A DNA stretch of 64,000 nt from Myxococcota bacterium. GTDB lineage: Bacteria > Myxococcota_A > UBA9160 > SMWR01. The notes beneath the pieces were generated by a model. It made no database searches, was not told the DNA's origin, and saw only the letters and a list, made by a program, of their open reading frames with translations. The stretch spans positions 186,001-250,000 of the forward strand of contig JBCCEW010000001.1 of the NCBI GenBank assembly GCA_039030075.1, written 5' to 3'. Positions 25,342 through 33,368 of the stretch are shown in pieces. The translations under genes and the position numbers were made by a program. The stretch's first letter is position 1. Each line of letters starts with the position of its first letter.

Positions 25342-26526
25342 CTAGCGGACGACCGTGATCTCGGTGCGCCGGTTCGCCTGGCGTCCCGCGGCCGTCTTGT
25401 TGGACTCGGCGGGGCTGCCCTCGCCCCAACCCTTCGCGTCGAGGCGATCGGACGCGATGCCCGCCGAGACCAGGTAGTCGCGCGCCGCCGTGGCGCGTCG
25501 GCGGGAGAGCGCCGTGTTGTACGCGTCACTTCCCTGGGCATCGGTATGGCCGTCGATACGCACACGGAGCCGGGGGTTCGCCTCGAGCACGGCCGCCACT
25601 TCGTCGAGGGCGCGCTGGCCCTTCGCGTCGATGGCTGCGCCGTTGGTCGGGAAGAGCAGGCCTTTCACGACCCAGCAGCCGCGGGCGTCGACGGCCGCCG
25701 CACGCGGCGTGCCCGGGCAGAGGTCGTTGCCGTCGAGGACTCCGTCGCCGTCCTGGTCGCGGGGCGCTGCCGCGACGTCGGGCAGGCTGGGTGCGGCGCC
25801 GAGGAAGACTTCGCGCTGGAACTGGTGGAGAGCCGCGACCGTGTTGACGCGGTCGGCCTGGCGGAAGCTGCCGCAGCCGCTGCTGGCCGCGAGGTCGCGC
25901 AGCAGTGCCGCTCCGGTCTGACCGGCACCGGTTTGCACCGTGTGGAAGCAGACCGGGCCGTCGTAGGCCTCGCGCAGCGCGTCGGCCGCCGCGAGGACCT
26001 CGCTCGGGTCGACCTCGCGCCCGACTTCGTCGGTGACGACGCCATCGCTGTAGACGACCACCGCGGCGGTTCCCGACTTCTCGGTGAGCGCCGCACCGGC
26101 TTCGCTGACCGCCTTGTGCAGGGGCGTTCCCTCGGAGAGGTGGGTCAGGGACTCGGCGTGGGTCACCACGCGGTTCCGATCGAAGCGCGCGAGTGCGTCG
26201 GTCTCGCGCTTGAAGCCGCCGAAGGCGATCGCACCCGCGTCGTAGCTGCCCTCGGGCATCGACTTCGCAAACGAGGTCACGAGCACCTTCTCATTGTGGA
26301 AGAGCGTGCTCCCCGGGACCGAGGCGGAGGCGTCGACCAGGACGACCAGGTGGTCGACGACCACGGCCTCGCCCGTGGCGGGCTCGAGGACGGGTGCGGC
26401 AATGGGCTGGGCGGGCGTCACGGGCGTGGCGCAGGCGAGGGCGAAGGCGGCACAGAGCGCCGTGCCGGTGAGCGGTCGAGCCAGAGCGAAAGACCGCGAG
26501 AGAATCCGACGAGTCGAACGGGTCAT
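25342..26526 (-). CDS. Lipoprotein with vWA, thrombospondin-3-like and OmpA domains
   Basis: 394 residues. Twin-basic N-terminus, hydrophobic run and lipobox (ALAC, Cys32) predict a lipoprotein. A von Willebrand A domain follows with a complete MIDAS: DASAS at 65-69, a Thr in SEGTPLHKAV and Asp in VVYSDGVVTD. A calcium loop (DQDGDGVLDGNDLCPGTP) leads to an OmpA C-terminal domain (FPTNGAAIDAKGQ, IDGHTDAQGSDAYN, SRRRATAARDYL, NRRTEI), which binds peptidoglycan. The order would tether a metal-dependent adhesion domain to the cell wall from the outer membrane. Divergent from the epoxide hydrolase gene. Confidence 0.92.
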   Translation of the reverse strand: MTRSTRRILSRSFALARPLTGTALCAAFALACATPVTPAQPIAAPVLEPATGEAVVVDHLVVLVDASASVPGSTLFHNEKVLVTSFAKSMPEGSYDAGAIAFGGFKRETDALARFDRNRVVTHAESLTHLSEGTPLHKAVSEAGAALTEKSGTAAVVVYSDGVVTDEVGREVDPSEVLAAADALREAYDGPVCFHTVQTGAGQTGAALLRDLAASSGCGSFRQADRVNTVAALHQFQREVFLGAAPSLPDVAAAPRDQDGDGVLDGNDLCPGTPRAAAVDARGCWVVKGLLFPTNGAAIDAKGQRALDEVAAVLEANPRLRVRIDGHTDAQGSDAYNTALSRRRATAARDYLVSAGIASDRLDAKGWGEGSPAESNKTAAGRQANRRTEITVVR

Positions 26527-26625
26527 GCGTGAGTCCCCCTAGGTGGATAGGCTCCGGGCGCCAGCGTAGCGCCTCGCCTCGGCACGGTCGCGTGCGCGGT
26601 CCCATCCGATTCGAGGAGAACACCC

Positions 26626-27771
26626 GTGTCCGATTCCATCACCCCCTATCGCATCCACGTCCCGGACGACGTCCTCGAGGATCTCGCGCGCCGGATCTCG
26701 GCCACGCGGTTCCCCGACCAGATTCCCGACACGGGCTGGGATTACGGAACCGAGCTGGGCTACCTGCGCGAGCTGATCACCAGCTGGCGCGACGACTTCG
26801 ACTGGCGGGCGGCCGAGGCGCGGCTGAACGCCTTCGATCACTTCGAAACGAACATCGACGGGCAGCGCATTCACTTCCTGCACGCGCGCTCGCCCCACCC
26901 GAACGCGTTCCCCCTGCTGATCTCCCACGGTTGGCCGGGCACCGTGGTCGAGTTCCTGAAGGTGATCGAGCCGCTCACCCATCCCGAGCGACACGGGGGC
27001 AACCCCGAGGACGCGTTTCACGTCGTGTGTCCGTCGCTCCCGGGGTACGGATTCTCGGAACCGACTCGCTCGCGTCAGTGGGACGTCCGACGCATGGCCG
27101 AGGCCTTCGTCGTGTTGATGGAGCGTCTCGGCTACGCGCGCTACGGCGCCCAGGGCGGCGATTGGGGCGCCCTCATCACCACCGAGATCGGCCTGCTCGA
27201 CCCGGATCACGTCGCCGGGATCCACGTCAACATGCCGATGGCGATTCCCCAGCCCGACGTGGACGAGCTGACCGACGCCGAGAAGGCCGACCTCGCCGAC
27301 ATGGCCCAGTTCGATGCGGACGAAACCGGTTACCAGCGCATCCAGGGAACGAAGCCCCAGACCCTCGGCTTCGGGCTGATGGACTCACCGGCGGGTCTGG
27401 CCGCCTGGATCGTCGAGAAATTCCGCACGTGGACCGACTGCCACGGCGACGTAGAGAGCGTGCTCACCCGCGACGAGCTGCTCACGAACATCATGGTCTA
27501 CTGGGTGACGGGCACGATCACCAGCTCGACACGGCTCTACTACGAGGTCTTCAAGGGCGGGCGCATCGGCTACCTCGGCAACCGGGTCGAAGTGCCGACC
27601 GGCGTGGCGCGCTTCCCGAAGGAGATCTTCCGCTTCCCGCGGCGCTGGGTCGAGAAGCACTACAACGTGACCCACTGGACCACGATGCCCGAGGGCGGCC
27701 ACTTCGCGGCGATGGAACAGCCCGAGCGCTTCGTCGAGGATCTGCGGAAGTTCTTCGCGACGGTTCGCTAG
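26626..27771 (+). CDS. Epoxide hydrolase (alpha/beta hydrolase with EHN domain)
   Basis: 381 residues. The N-terminal epoxide-hydrolase domain (ITPYRIHVPDDVLEDLARRI) is that of microsomal or juvenile-hormone-type enzymes. The oxyanion motif HGWPGT is near residue 105, the nucleophile elbow GAQGGDWGALI near 175 with Asp as nucleophile, and the catalytic His in EGGHFAAMEQPE near 361. It hydrates epoxides to diols. The start is a GTG with GAGGAGAA upstream. Neighbouring P450s and oxygenases in the window could make epoxides, though they are not adjacent. Confidence 0.92.
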   Translation: MSDSITPYRIHVPDDVLEDLARRISATRFPDQIPDTGWDYGTELGYLRELITSWRDDFDWRAAEARLNAFDHFETNIDGQRIHFLHARSPHPNAFPLLISHGWPGTVVEFLKVIEPLTHPERHGGNPEDAFHVVCPSLPGYGFSEPTRSRQWDVRRMAEAFVVLMERLGYARYGAQGGDWGALITTEIGLLDPDHVAGIHVNMPMAIPQPDVDELTDAEKADLADMAQFDADETGYQRIQGTKPQTLGFGLMDSPAGLAAWIVEKFRTWTDCHGDVESVLTRDELLTNIMVYWVTGTITSSTRLYYEVFKGGRIGYLGNRVEVPTGVARFPKEIFRFPRRWVEKHYNVTHWTTMPEGGHFAAMEQPERFVEDLRKFFATVR

Positions 27772-27805
27772 GGCGAGTCCGGGCGCTCGGAACCGGGGCG
27801 GGCGC

Positions 27806-28480
27806 TCAGGCCTGGCCCGGTGCGAGGTCTCCGGTGGCGCCGCCGCAGGCGATCAGCGCGTTGCGCATGTGCTGGGCGCGTTCGCGGCGCCGCTGCTGGG
27901 TCGCCTCGGTCTCGCAGAGGCGCTCGAGCACCTCGTGGCCCCAGGCGATGTGACGGCGCGTCTTGCGCACGATGTCTTCCAGGATGTCGATCGTCGGCGC
28001 GTCCGAGATCGGGTCGGTCTCGCGCATGTGACGCTCGTAGAGCTCCACCAGATGGGGCTTGAGGACGTCGAAGACGCCGGCCAGCTTCTCGATCGTCTGG
28101 TCGGGACGCTCGGGCGCCGAGACTTCCTGGATGAAGGACGCGAAGCCGTCGTTGCCGGCTTCGGACTGGCTCAGCGCCTTGCGTCCGCAGCGCAGCTCGG
28201 GCAGCCGCTTGCCGAACTCGTCGGCCGCCTTCGCCGTCTCCCAGATCACCTTCCCCAGGCCGGTCTTGACCGGCACTTCGGGAATGGTGGCCACCCAGCC
28301 GCCCATGATCATCATCATCCACTCTTCCGCGTAGCGGAAGTTGCGGACGCGCCGCGCGGTCGCCTCGACGTCGTAGCGGCCGTGGAGCTCGCGCAGGTCG
28401 GCCGGGATGTCGAAGGCAGAGTAGGGCGCGAAGGTGGTGCGCTCGTCCTGATTGCTGCCGGGGTAGAGACGCTCGCTCAC
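27806..28480 (-). CDS. Ferritin-like companion protein with partly degenerate metal ligands
   Basis: 224 residues. The GTG start overlaps the stop of the upstream diiron gene (GTGA, 28477-28480), so translation is coupled. Segments RRVRNFRYAEEWMMM, KVIWETAKAADEFGKRLPELR and ILEDIVRKTRRHIAWGHEVL have the spacing of four-helix ferritin-like proteins, but the expected E-x-x-H pairs are incomplete: WETAKAADEF where Asp/Glu-His is common, and an isolated His in RRHIAWG. It may be a structural or regulatory subunit of its partner. I do not recognise a named family with certainty. Confidence 0.7.
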   Translation of the reverse strand: MSERLYPGSNQDERTTFAPYSAFDIPADLRELHGRYDVEATARRVRNFRYAEEWMMMIMGGWVATIPEVPVKTGLGKVIWETAKAADEFGKRLPELRCGRKALSQSEAGNDGFASFIQEVSAPERPDQTIEKLAGVFDVLKPHLVELYERHMRETDPISDAPTIDILEDIVRKTRRHIAWGHEVLERLCETEATQQRRRERAQHMRNALIACGGATGDLAPGQA

Positions 28481-29424
28481 GCTGCGGCTCCCGCGCCCTT
28501 CGCCTTGTGGCGTTCGTGCAGGATGCGTGCGGCTTCGCGCAGGGTCTGCTTCGTCGGGCCACCGCTCGAGAGCTGCTTCAGGTCGTCGAGCTCTTCTTCG
28601 GTGAAGCCGGCTTCGCGCCGCACTTCCATCGCGATCGGGATCGCCGCATCGTCGTTGTCCGAACGCGCGCCGCCGAAGCTGAACTGTTTGTCGACCTGGC
28701 GTCGGAAGTCCTGGGCGCGCTTGTAGCGATCGGGGTCGTCCTTCGTGAACTCCTTCACCCAGTCGCTGCCGAACCGCACGTGGGTCAGCTCGTCGGCGAG
28801 AACGTAGTCGACCGCCTGGTACATCTTGTCGTCGCCGATCTCGGCGGCGTACTTCATGACGTCGCGGAAGACGTCGCAGGCGAGACCCTCGAGGCCCCGG
28901 TTCACGCCGGCCACGCGCAGCGCCGGGTCGTCGGAGCAGGCGCACTCGAACAGGAACGTGCTCTCGGGATACATCCCCGGCTCGCCGCCGACATGGTCGA
29001 GCAGCTTCTCGTAGATCTGGACGTGACGGGCTTCGTCCCAGCACTGGCGCGCCATGTTCATCTTGAATTCCCAGGGCGCGTCCGGGAAGTCCCAGAGCGA
29101 ACGCCCCGCGCCTTCGAGGGCCTGGACCTCGCCCACGAAGATGCCGTGCATGCGCTGGCGCATGCGCGAGTCGGTTCCGTCTTCGCCGGGCCGGATCGGC
29201 TCCTGGAGGGTCACGAGGCTGAAGGCCGGGCCGTAGGTCTCGAAGAGTTCCTCGGCGGCGGTGCCGCGGACGGCTTCTTCGATCATCGGCGCCAGCTTCT
29301 CGAAGGCCGAGACGACGGCGTCGACGTCGTCGGGCAGATTCGCCAGAGCCGTGGAGGCCGCGGTGTCCTGTCGGATGAAGCGGCTGTCGCGGGCGAGTTC
29401 GGTGTGCTCGATGAAACGGCGCAT
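28477..29424 (-). CDS. Ferritin-like diiron protein (DUF455-like)
   Basis: 315 residues from the ATG at 29424, which has GGAGG a few bases upstream; longer readings lack support. The full diiron ligand set of a four-helix ferritin-like fold is visible: Glu near 99-104 (FVGEVQALEG), E-A-R-H at 131-134, Glu179 (GLEGLACDVF) and E-L-T-H at 212-215 (ADELTHVRFG). Such centres bind O2 for oxygenation, desaturation or N-oxidation. DUF455 members have no settled reaction. It is coupled to a degenerate paralogue-like partner and divergent from a [2Fe-2S] ferredoxin that could supply electrons. Confidence 0.82.
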   Translation of the reverse strand: MRRFIEHTELARDSRFIRQDTAASTALANLPDDVDAVVSAFEKLAPMIEEAVRGTAAEELFETYGPAFSLVTLQEPIRPGEDGTDSRMRQRMHGIFVGEVQALEGAGRSLWDFPDAPWEFKMNMARQCWDEARHVQIYEKLLDHVGGEPGMYPESTFLFECACSDDPALRVAGVNRGLEGLACDVFRDVMKYAAEIGDDKMYQAVDYVLADELTHVRFGSDWVKEFTKDDPDRYKRAQDFRRQVDKQFSFGGARSDNDDAAIPIAMEVRREAGFTEEELDDLKQLSSGGPTKQTLREAARILHERHKAKGAGAAA

Positions 29425-29598
29425 GGAACCTCCGGGGCGCACACCCACTGGGCCCGAGACGAAAGGGTGGGGCAGGCCGCAACTCGCGGCCGCGCCGGGC
29501 GCCGGTGAGGTGTCGTCAGTGTACGTGTCAGGATAGGGGCTCGCAGGGGCCGGGTCCAAGCGCGAATCCGAGGCGGCGGACGCGCGCTTGGGGCTGCC

Positions 29599-29604
29599 TA
29601 TACT
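29599..29604 (+). promoter_or_regulatory. -10-like hexamer TATACT upstream of the ferredoxin gene
   Basis: TATACT lies 44 bases before the TTG start at 29648. It is one of the best matches to the recurrent hexamer. No TTGACA-like box is found at standard spacing. Confidence 0.4.
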
Positions 29605-29647
29605 GCCCGGCCCTTCCCCGTGGCGACCCGCGCCCCCTGGAGAGCCC

Positions 29648-30025
29648 TTGTCCGATCCCCGCCGCCGGATGCTCGATGCCAAGTCCCGCGAACTCGGCGT
29701 GGACACGATCCAGCGCCACATCTTCCTTTGCGCGGATCAGACCGAGCCGAAGTGCTGCAAGCGCGACGACAGCCTCGCCGCCTGGGACTACCTCAAGCGG
29801 CGCCTGAATGAGCTTTCGCTCACCGGGTCCGGCGGCGTGTTTCGCACCAAGGCGAACTGTCTGCGCCTCTGCATGCATGGCCCCATTGCCGTCGTGTACC
29901 CGGAAGCGGTCTGGTACCACTCGTGCACGCCCCTGGTTCTCGAGCGCATCATTCAAGAACACCTTATCGGCGGCGTGCCCGTCGCGGACTACGTGTTCCA
30001 CGAGGGAGCGGGGGCGCCGAGCTAG
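29648..30025 (+). CDS. Thioredoxin-like [2Fe-2S] ferredoxin
   Basis: 125 residues. C28-x7-C36 (with Cys37 next to it) in [12 protein letters not shown] and C71-x3-C75 in [10 protein letters not shown] are the four-ligand pattern of thioredoxin-fold [2Fe-2S] ferredoxins; [10 protein letters not shown] and [10 protein letters not shown] are the following conserved strand and helix. It carries single electrons in the cytoplasm. The start is TTG with TGGAGA upstream; an ATG at 29669 is the alternative. Its position opposite a diiron pair suggests it as their electron donor. The PPOX gene follows 45 bases later. Confidence 0.88.
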   Translation: MSDPRRRMLDAKSRELGVDTIQRHIFLCADQTEPKCCKRDDSLAAWDYLKRRLNELSLTGSGGVFRTKANCLRLCMHGPIAVVYPEAVWYHSCTPLVLERIIQEHLIGGVPVADYVFHEGAGAPS

Positions 30026-30070
30026 GTCGGCGCACTCGTCCGCATCCTCTCAACACCGAAGGAGCCCCAC

Positions 30071-30535
30071 ATGCCGAAGCGACGCGACAAGATTCGAATG
30101 ACCGACGACGAGCTCTGGAAGTTCGTCGAAGCGCAGCAGAGCCTCCAGGTGGCGACGATCGGTAAGGATGGGATGCCTCACCTGACGACCCTGTGGTTCG
30201 CCGTCCTGGACGGCGACATCGTCTTCGAGACGTTCACGAAGTCCCAGAAGATCGTGAATCTGCAGCGCGACCCGCGGATTTCCGTCCTGGTCGAAGACGG
30301 CACCACCTACAATCAGCTGCGTGGAGCGACCTTCAGCGGTACCGCCGAGCTCTACACCGAGCCCGAACGCATCCACCCGGTGGCCGAAGCCGTGATCCGC
30401 AAGAATCAGCCCGAGGTCCCGGAAGACCAGATCCCGCAGGCCGCGAAGATGATGGCGGTGAAGCGCACTGCGGTGGTGGTGAAGCCGACGAAGATCGTCA
30501 GCTGGGACCACAACAAGCTCGGCGGAGCCTACTGA
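30071..30535 (+). CDS. PPOX-class flavin/F420-type oxidoreductase
   Basis: 154 residues of the split-barrel FMN-binding fold: LQVATIGKDGMPHLTTLWF is the family start, and FTKSQKIVNLQRDPRISVLVED contains the phosphate-binding Lys and Arg region. Many such proteins use F420 or FMN and reduce or oxidise small aromatic or heterocyclic compounds; the cofactor here is not decidable by eye. CGAAGGAG precedes the ATG. It lies between the ferredoxin and kinase genes in a plus-strand run. Confidence 0.88.
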   Translation: MPKRRDKIRMTDDELWKFVEAQQSLQVATIGKDGMPHLTTLWFAVLDGDIVFETFTKSQKIVNLQRDPRISVLVEDGTTYNQLRGATFSGTAELYTEPERIHPVAEAVIRKNQPEVPEDQIPQAAKMMAVKRTAVVVKPTKIVSWDHNKLGGAY

Positions 30536-30552
30536 GCCAAGGAGCCCGGCGG

Positions 30553-31929
30553 ATGTCATCCGAACCGTTCTCGCGCGACGACTTCCTGAACGACGGCGAA
30601 TGGGGAGCCCCCTTCCGCGAGATCGAAGGCCTCGTCGGCGGAGAGCTCGTGCACGCCGAGCGTCAGGAGCGCTGGCGGCCCGCCTGGTTCTTCGACATCG
30701 AACGCGACGGCGAGCGCCTGCCGCTCTACTACCGCGGCGACCGGGGGCTCGAGCCCGATGGCGTGGACACCCTGCGGCGCGAGATGCAGGTGCTCCAGCT
30801 GCTGGAGGCGCACGGCATTCCCGTGCCCCACATCTACGGCTTCTGCGAGAGTCTGCCCGGGATCGTGATGGAGCGCGCCCCGGGTCGGGCGAACCTGGCC
30901 ACGGCCGATAGCGAAGACGAGCGGCGCGCGGTGCTGCGGCACTACCTGGACCTGCTCGCCGAGATCCACCGGCTGCCGACCTCGAAGTTCGAAGCGCTCG
31001 GTTGCCCGATGCCCCAGACCGCGGCCGAGCGCAGCCTCGGCGACATTCCGCGCTGGGAGCGCATGTACCAGCGGGGGAAGAATCAGCCCGAGCCGACCAT
31101 CGAGCTGATCCTCGGTTGGCTGCGCGAGAACGTGCCGACCCACCGGGAGCGGGTGGCTCCGGTCGTCGGCGACGCGGGCCAGTTCCTGTTCGACCAGGGA
31201 CGCGTCACGGCGGTGATCGACATCGAGTTCGCGGCGCTGTCCGACCCGCTCGCCGATGTCGGTGCCCTGCTGAGTCGCGATCTGAGCGAGCCGCTCGGCG
31301 ACCTCTCGGCGGGCATCCAGTACTACCGGGAGATCACCGGCGAGGACTTCGAGCGCGACGACCTGCTCTATCAGGCGGTGCGTTTCATGGTCGTGACTCC
31401 GCTCTCCACCTGTTACCTCTGCGCGAAGCCGCCGCCGGGCCTCAACCTCGTGCAGTACGAGAGTTGGAACAGCGTCTACGGCCGCATTCCGCTCCAGCTG
31501 ATCGCCGAGATCGAGGGCGTCGAGATCGAGTCGCCCGACCTCGGGCACCCGCGCGACCACCGCTACGGCGTGGTCTCCGACGCCCTGGTCGAGATGCTGC
31601 GTGCCTCGGCGAAGGACGGCGATCCCTACGCCTGGGACACGGCGGCACGGCTCGCCGAGTACGTGCGGGCCGTCGACCAGCACGGCGCGCGCTTCGAAGC
31701 GGAAGATCTCGACGAGACCGCAGCGCTCCTGGGACGTCGTCCTTCGGACTGGCGAGACGCCGACGCCGCCCTCGAACAGCTCGCGATGCAGGCGACCCGC
31801 GACACCCGTCCCGGGCTGTTGCGGTTGCTGGTGCGACGCACCCTGCGACGCGAGGCGCTGCTCGGCGCCGCGATGCGCGAGCTCGTCGGCGCCGAGGCCC
31901 AGCGGATCGAGCTGCCGCCGCTCGGCTGA
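30553..31929 (+). CDS. APH-type phosphotransferase family protein
   Basis: 458 residues. The N-lobe contains FDIERDGERLPLYYRGDRG and the C-lobe the Brenner-like loop VVGDAGQFLF near residue 206, followed by the metal-binding VTAVIDIEFAALSDPLADVG. The catalytic Asp is kept, but the usual His before Gly-Asp is Val and the loop Asn is replaced, as in a subgroup of ACAD10/11-related phosphotransferases. About 110 extra C-terminal residues form a helical tail. A CoA-ester or hydroxy-acid substrate is conceivable. The ATG lies 17 bases after the PPOX stop. Confidence 0.85.
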   Translation: MSSEPFSRDDFLNDGEWGAPFREIEGLVGGELVHAERQERWRPAWFFDIERDGERLPLYYRGDRGLEPDGVDTLRREMQVLQLLEAHGIPVPHIYGFCESLPGIVMERAPGRANLATADSEDERRAVLRHYLDLLAEIHRLPTSKFEALGCPMPQTAAERSLGDIPRWERMYQRGKNQPEPTIELILGWLRENVPTHRERVAPVVGDAGQFLFDQGRVTAVIDIEFAALSDPLADVGALLSRDLSEPLGDLSAGIQYYREITGEDFERDDLLYQAVRFMVVTPLSTCYLCAKPPPGLNLVQYESWNSVYGRIPLQLIAEIEGVEIESPDLGHPRDHRYGVVSDALVEMLRASAKDGDPYAWDTAARLAEYVRAVDQHGARFEAEDLDETAALLGRRPSDWRDADAALEQLAMQATRDTRPGLLRLLVRRTLRREALLGAAMRELVGAEAQRIELPPLG

Positions 31930-31935
31930 AGTCGC

Positions 31936-33216
31936 TCAGCGCCAGGCGCGCGGCGGCTTCGGCGGCGGAACGAAGCGTCCCGGCGGACGCACGGTCTGCT
32001 GGCAGAGTTCGGTGTACTCGCCGACCAGCGCGTCGGTGATCCGGTCGCGGTCGAAGTGCCGCGCGAACGCCCGACCGGCCCGGCCCAACCGTGCGCGGCG
32101 CTCGGGATAGAAGGCGAGGGCGCGGAGTGCGCGGCCCAGATCGCGCGCATCGCCCGGCGCCGCGAGCAGGGCGGTGTCGCCCTCGCGTACGCTTTCCGGG
32201 AGACCGCCGCTGCGACTCACGACAACGGGCAGGCCGCTCGCCTGGGCTTCGACCACGGCCAGGCCCTGGGTCTCTTCGGCGCCGTCGTCGCCGCGCAGAC
32301 TGGGCTGGCAGTAGAGCTGGGCCTTCGCCATCCAGCCACGCACGGCGTCGTGGGCGAGGGCACCGGCGAAGTGGACGCGCTCGGCGATGCCGAGCTGGCG
32401 CGCGCGCTGCTCGAGCTCGGCGCGCTGGGGTCCGTCACCGACGATGACGTAGCGCCACTCCGGTGCGCGAGCGGCGAGGCTCGCGAAGGCGTGGAGCGCG
32501 ACGCCGAAACCCTTCACGGGCACGAGCCGCCCAACGCTGAGCAACACCCGTTCGTCGCGAATCGCCGCGGGTGCTGCTGGGCGAAAGTCGTTCACGCGCA
32601 CGCCGACGGGCAGCAGCCGGATGCGATCCTCGGGCGCCCCCAGTGCGAGCAGGCGTTCACGCGAGAACTCGGAGTTCACGAACAGGCGCGCCGCGCGGTG
32701 CCACAGCGCGTCGTAGCGATGTACGCCCCCCTGCTGGGGGACGACGTTCAGATCGTGACCGTGGAAGCTGACCACGAGCGGCGCGTTCAGAAGACCGAGA
32801 TGCTGGAGCTTCACGGCGTCGACACCGGTGGGTCCGTGATGGCAGTGCACGAGGTCGTAGGGCCGGCGGTCGAGCAGGGGCAGGCCACGGTAGAACAGGG
32901 ACAGGGAGAGTCCGCGGCGCCCGAAGCGGCGCGGGTCACAGGAGCGGAGCAGCGGGACGGCATCCCAGCCGTGCTGCCAGGTATGACGCGCGACCCCGGC
33001 GACGCGCGCGGCCCGCTTCTCGGGGACCGGCGGCGGCAGGATGCGGCGGCCCAGCAGGGCGTCGGGTTCGCCCTCTGCCGATGGCGTGAGGCGCGGCTCT
33101 CCCCGCTCCGGGAAGACCTCCACCTCGTGGCCGCGGGCGACCAGGTCGGTGACGTGGTGGTGGACGAAGGTCTCGGAGAGGCTCGGAAATTCGCTCGTCA
33201 GGATGGCGATCCGCAT
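31936..33216 (-). CDS. Glycosyltransferase family 4-type protein
   Basis: 426 residues of GT-B fold. N-terminal MRIAILTSEFPSLSETFV, a mid His-rich acceptor segment (VSFHGHDLN), and C-terminal donor domain with LSVGRLVPVKGF, VGDGPQRAELE and the E-x7-E element in EETQGLAVVEAQASGLP. It transfers a sugar from a nucleotide donor to a glycan, lipid or metabolite. ATG at 33216 gives the standard start; an in-frame GTG lies 21 bases upstream. No other polysaccharide genes are next to it, so the acceptor is unknown. Confidence 0.92.
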   Translation of the reverse strand: MRIAILTSEFPSLSETFVHHHVTDLVARGHEVEVFPERGEPRLTPSAEGEPDALLGRRILPPPVPEKRAARVAGVARHTWQHGWDAVPLLRSCDPRRFGRRGLSLSLFYRGLPLLDRRPYDLVHCHHGPTGVDAVKLQHLGLLNAPLVVSFHGHDLNVVPQQGGVHRYDALWHRAARLFVNSEFSRERLLALGAPEDRIRLLPVGVRVNDFRPAAPAAIRDERVLLSVGRLVPVKGFGVALHAFASLAARAPEWRYVIVGDGPQRAELEQRARQLGIAERVHFAGALAHDAVRGWMAKAQLYCQPSLRGDDGAEETQGLAVVEAQASGLPVVVSRSGGLPESVREGDTALLAAPGDARDLGRALRALAFYPERRARLGRAGRAFARHFDRDRITDALVGEYTELCQQTVRPPGRFVPPPKPPRAWR

Positions 33217-33368
33217 GGCTGCGCTCCCGGGCCACAACGGCCCGAGCTGCTTATCGGTTGCCGCTTCCTGAAGCTGCAGCGTTTTCGCGCCAGGCCAAAA
33301 AAAAGCAGCTGGGCTCTACGGTTCGCGCCGGTCCCTGCCGATACCCCGATTGAAGGGGGAGCGCAGGG

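Noticed and set aside
30553-31929. Aminoglycoside resistance kinase
   Set aside because: The Brenner loop is altered and the length and context match metabolic APH-like phosphotransferases; resistance cannot be claimed.
33298-33305. A run of eight A residues between the glycosyltransferase and TPR-Sel1 genes as a terminator
   Set aside because: No stable stem precedes it on either strand; it lies in a divergent promoter gap and may simply be an AT-rich promoter element.
33237-33368. Sigma-54 promoter before the TPR-Sel1 gene or the glycosyltransferase
   Set aside because: A TGGCGC-like word is present on the minus strand, but the GG-N10-GC spacing is not met.
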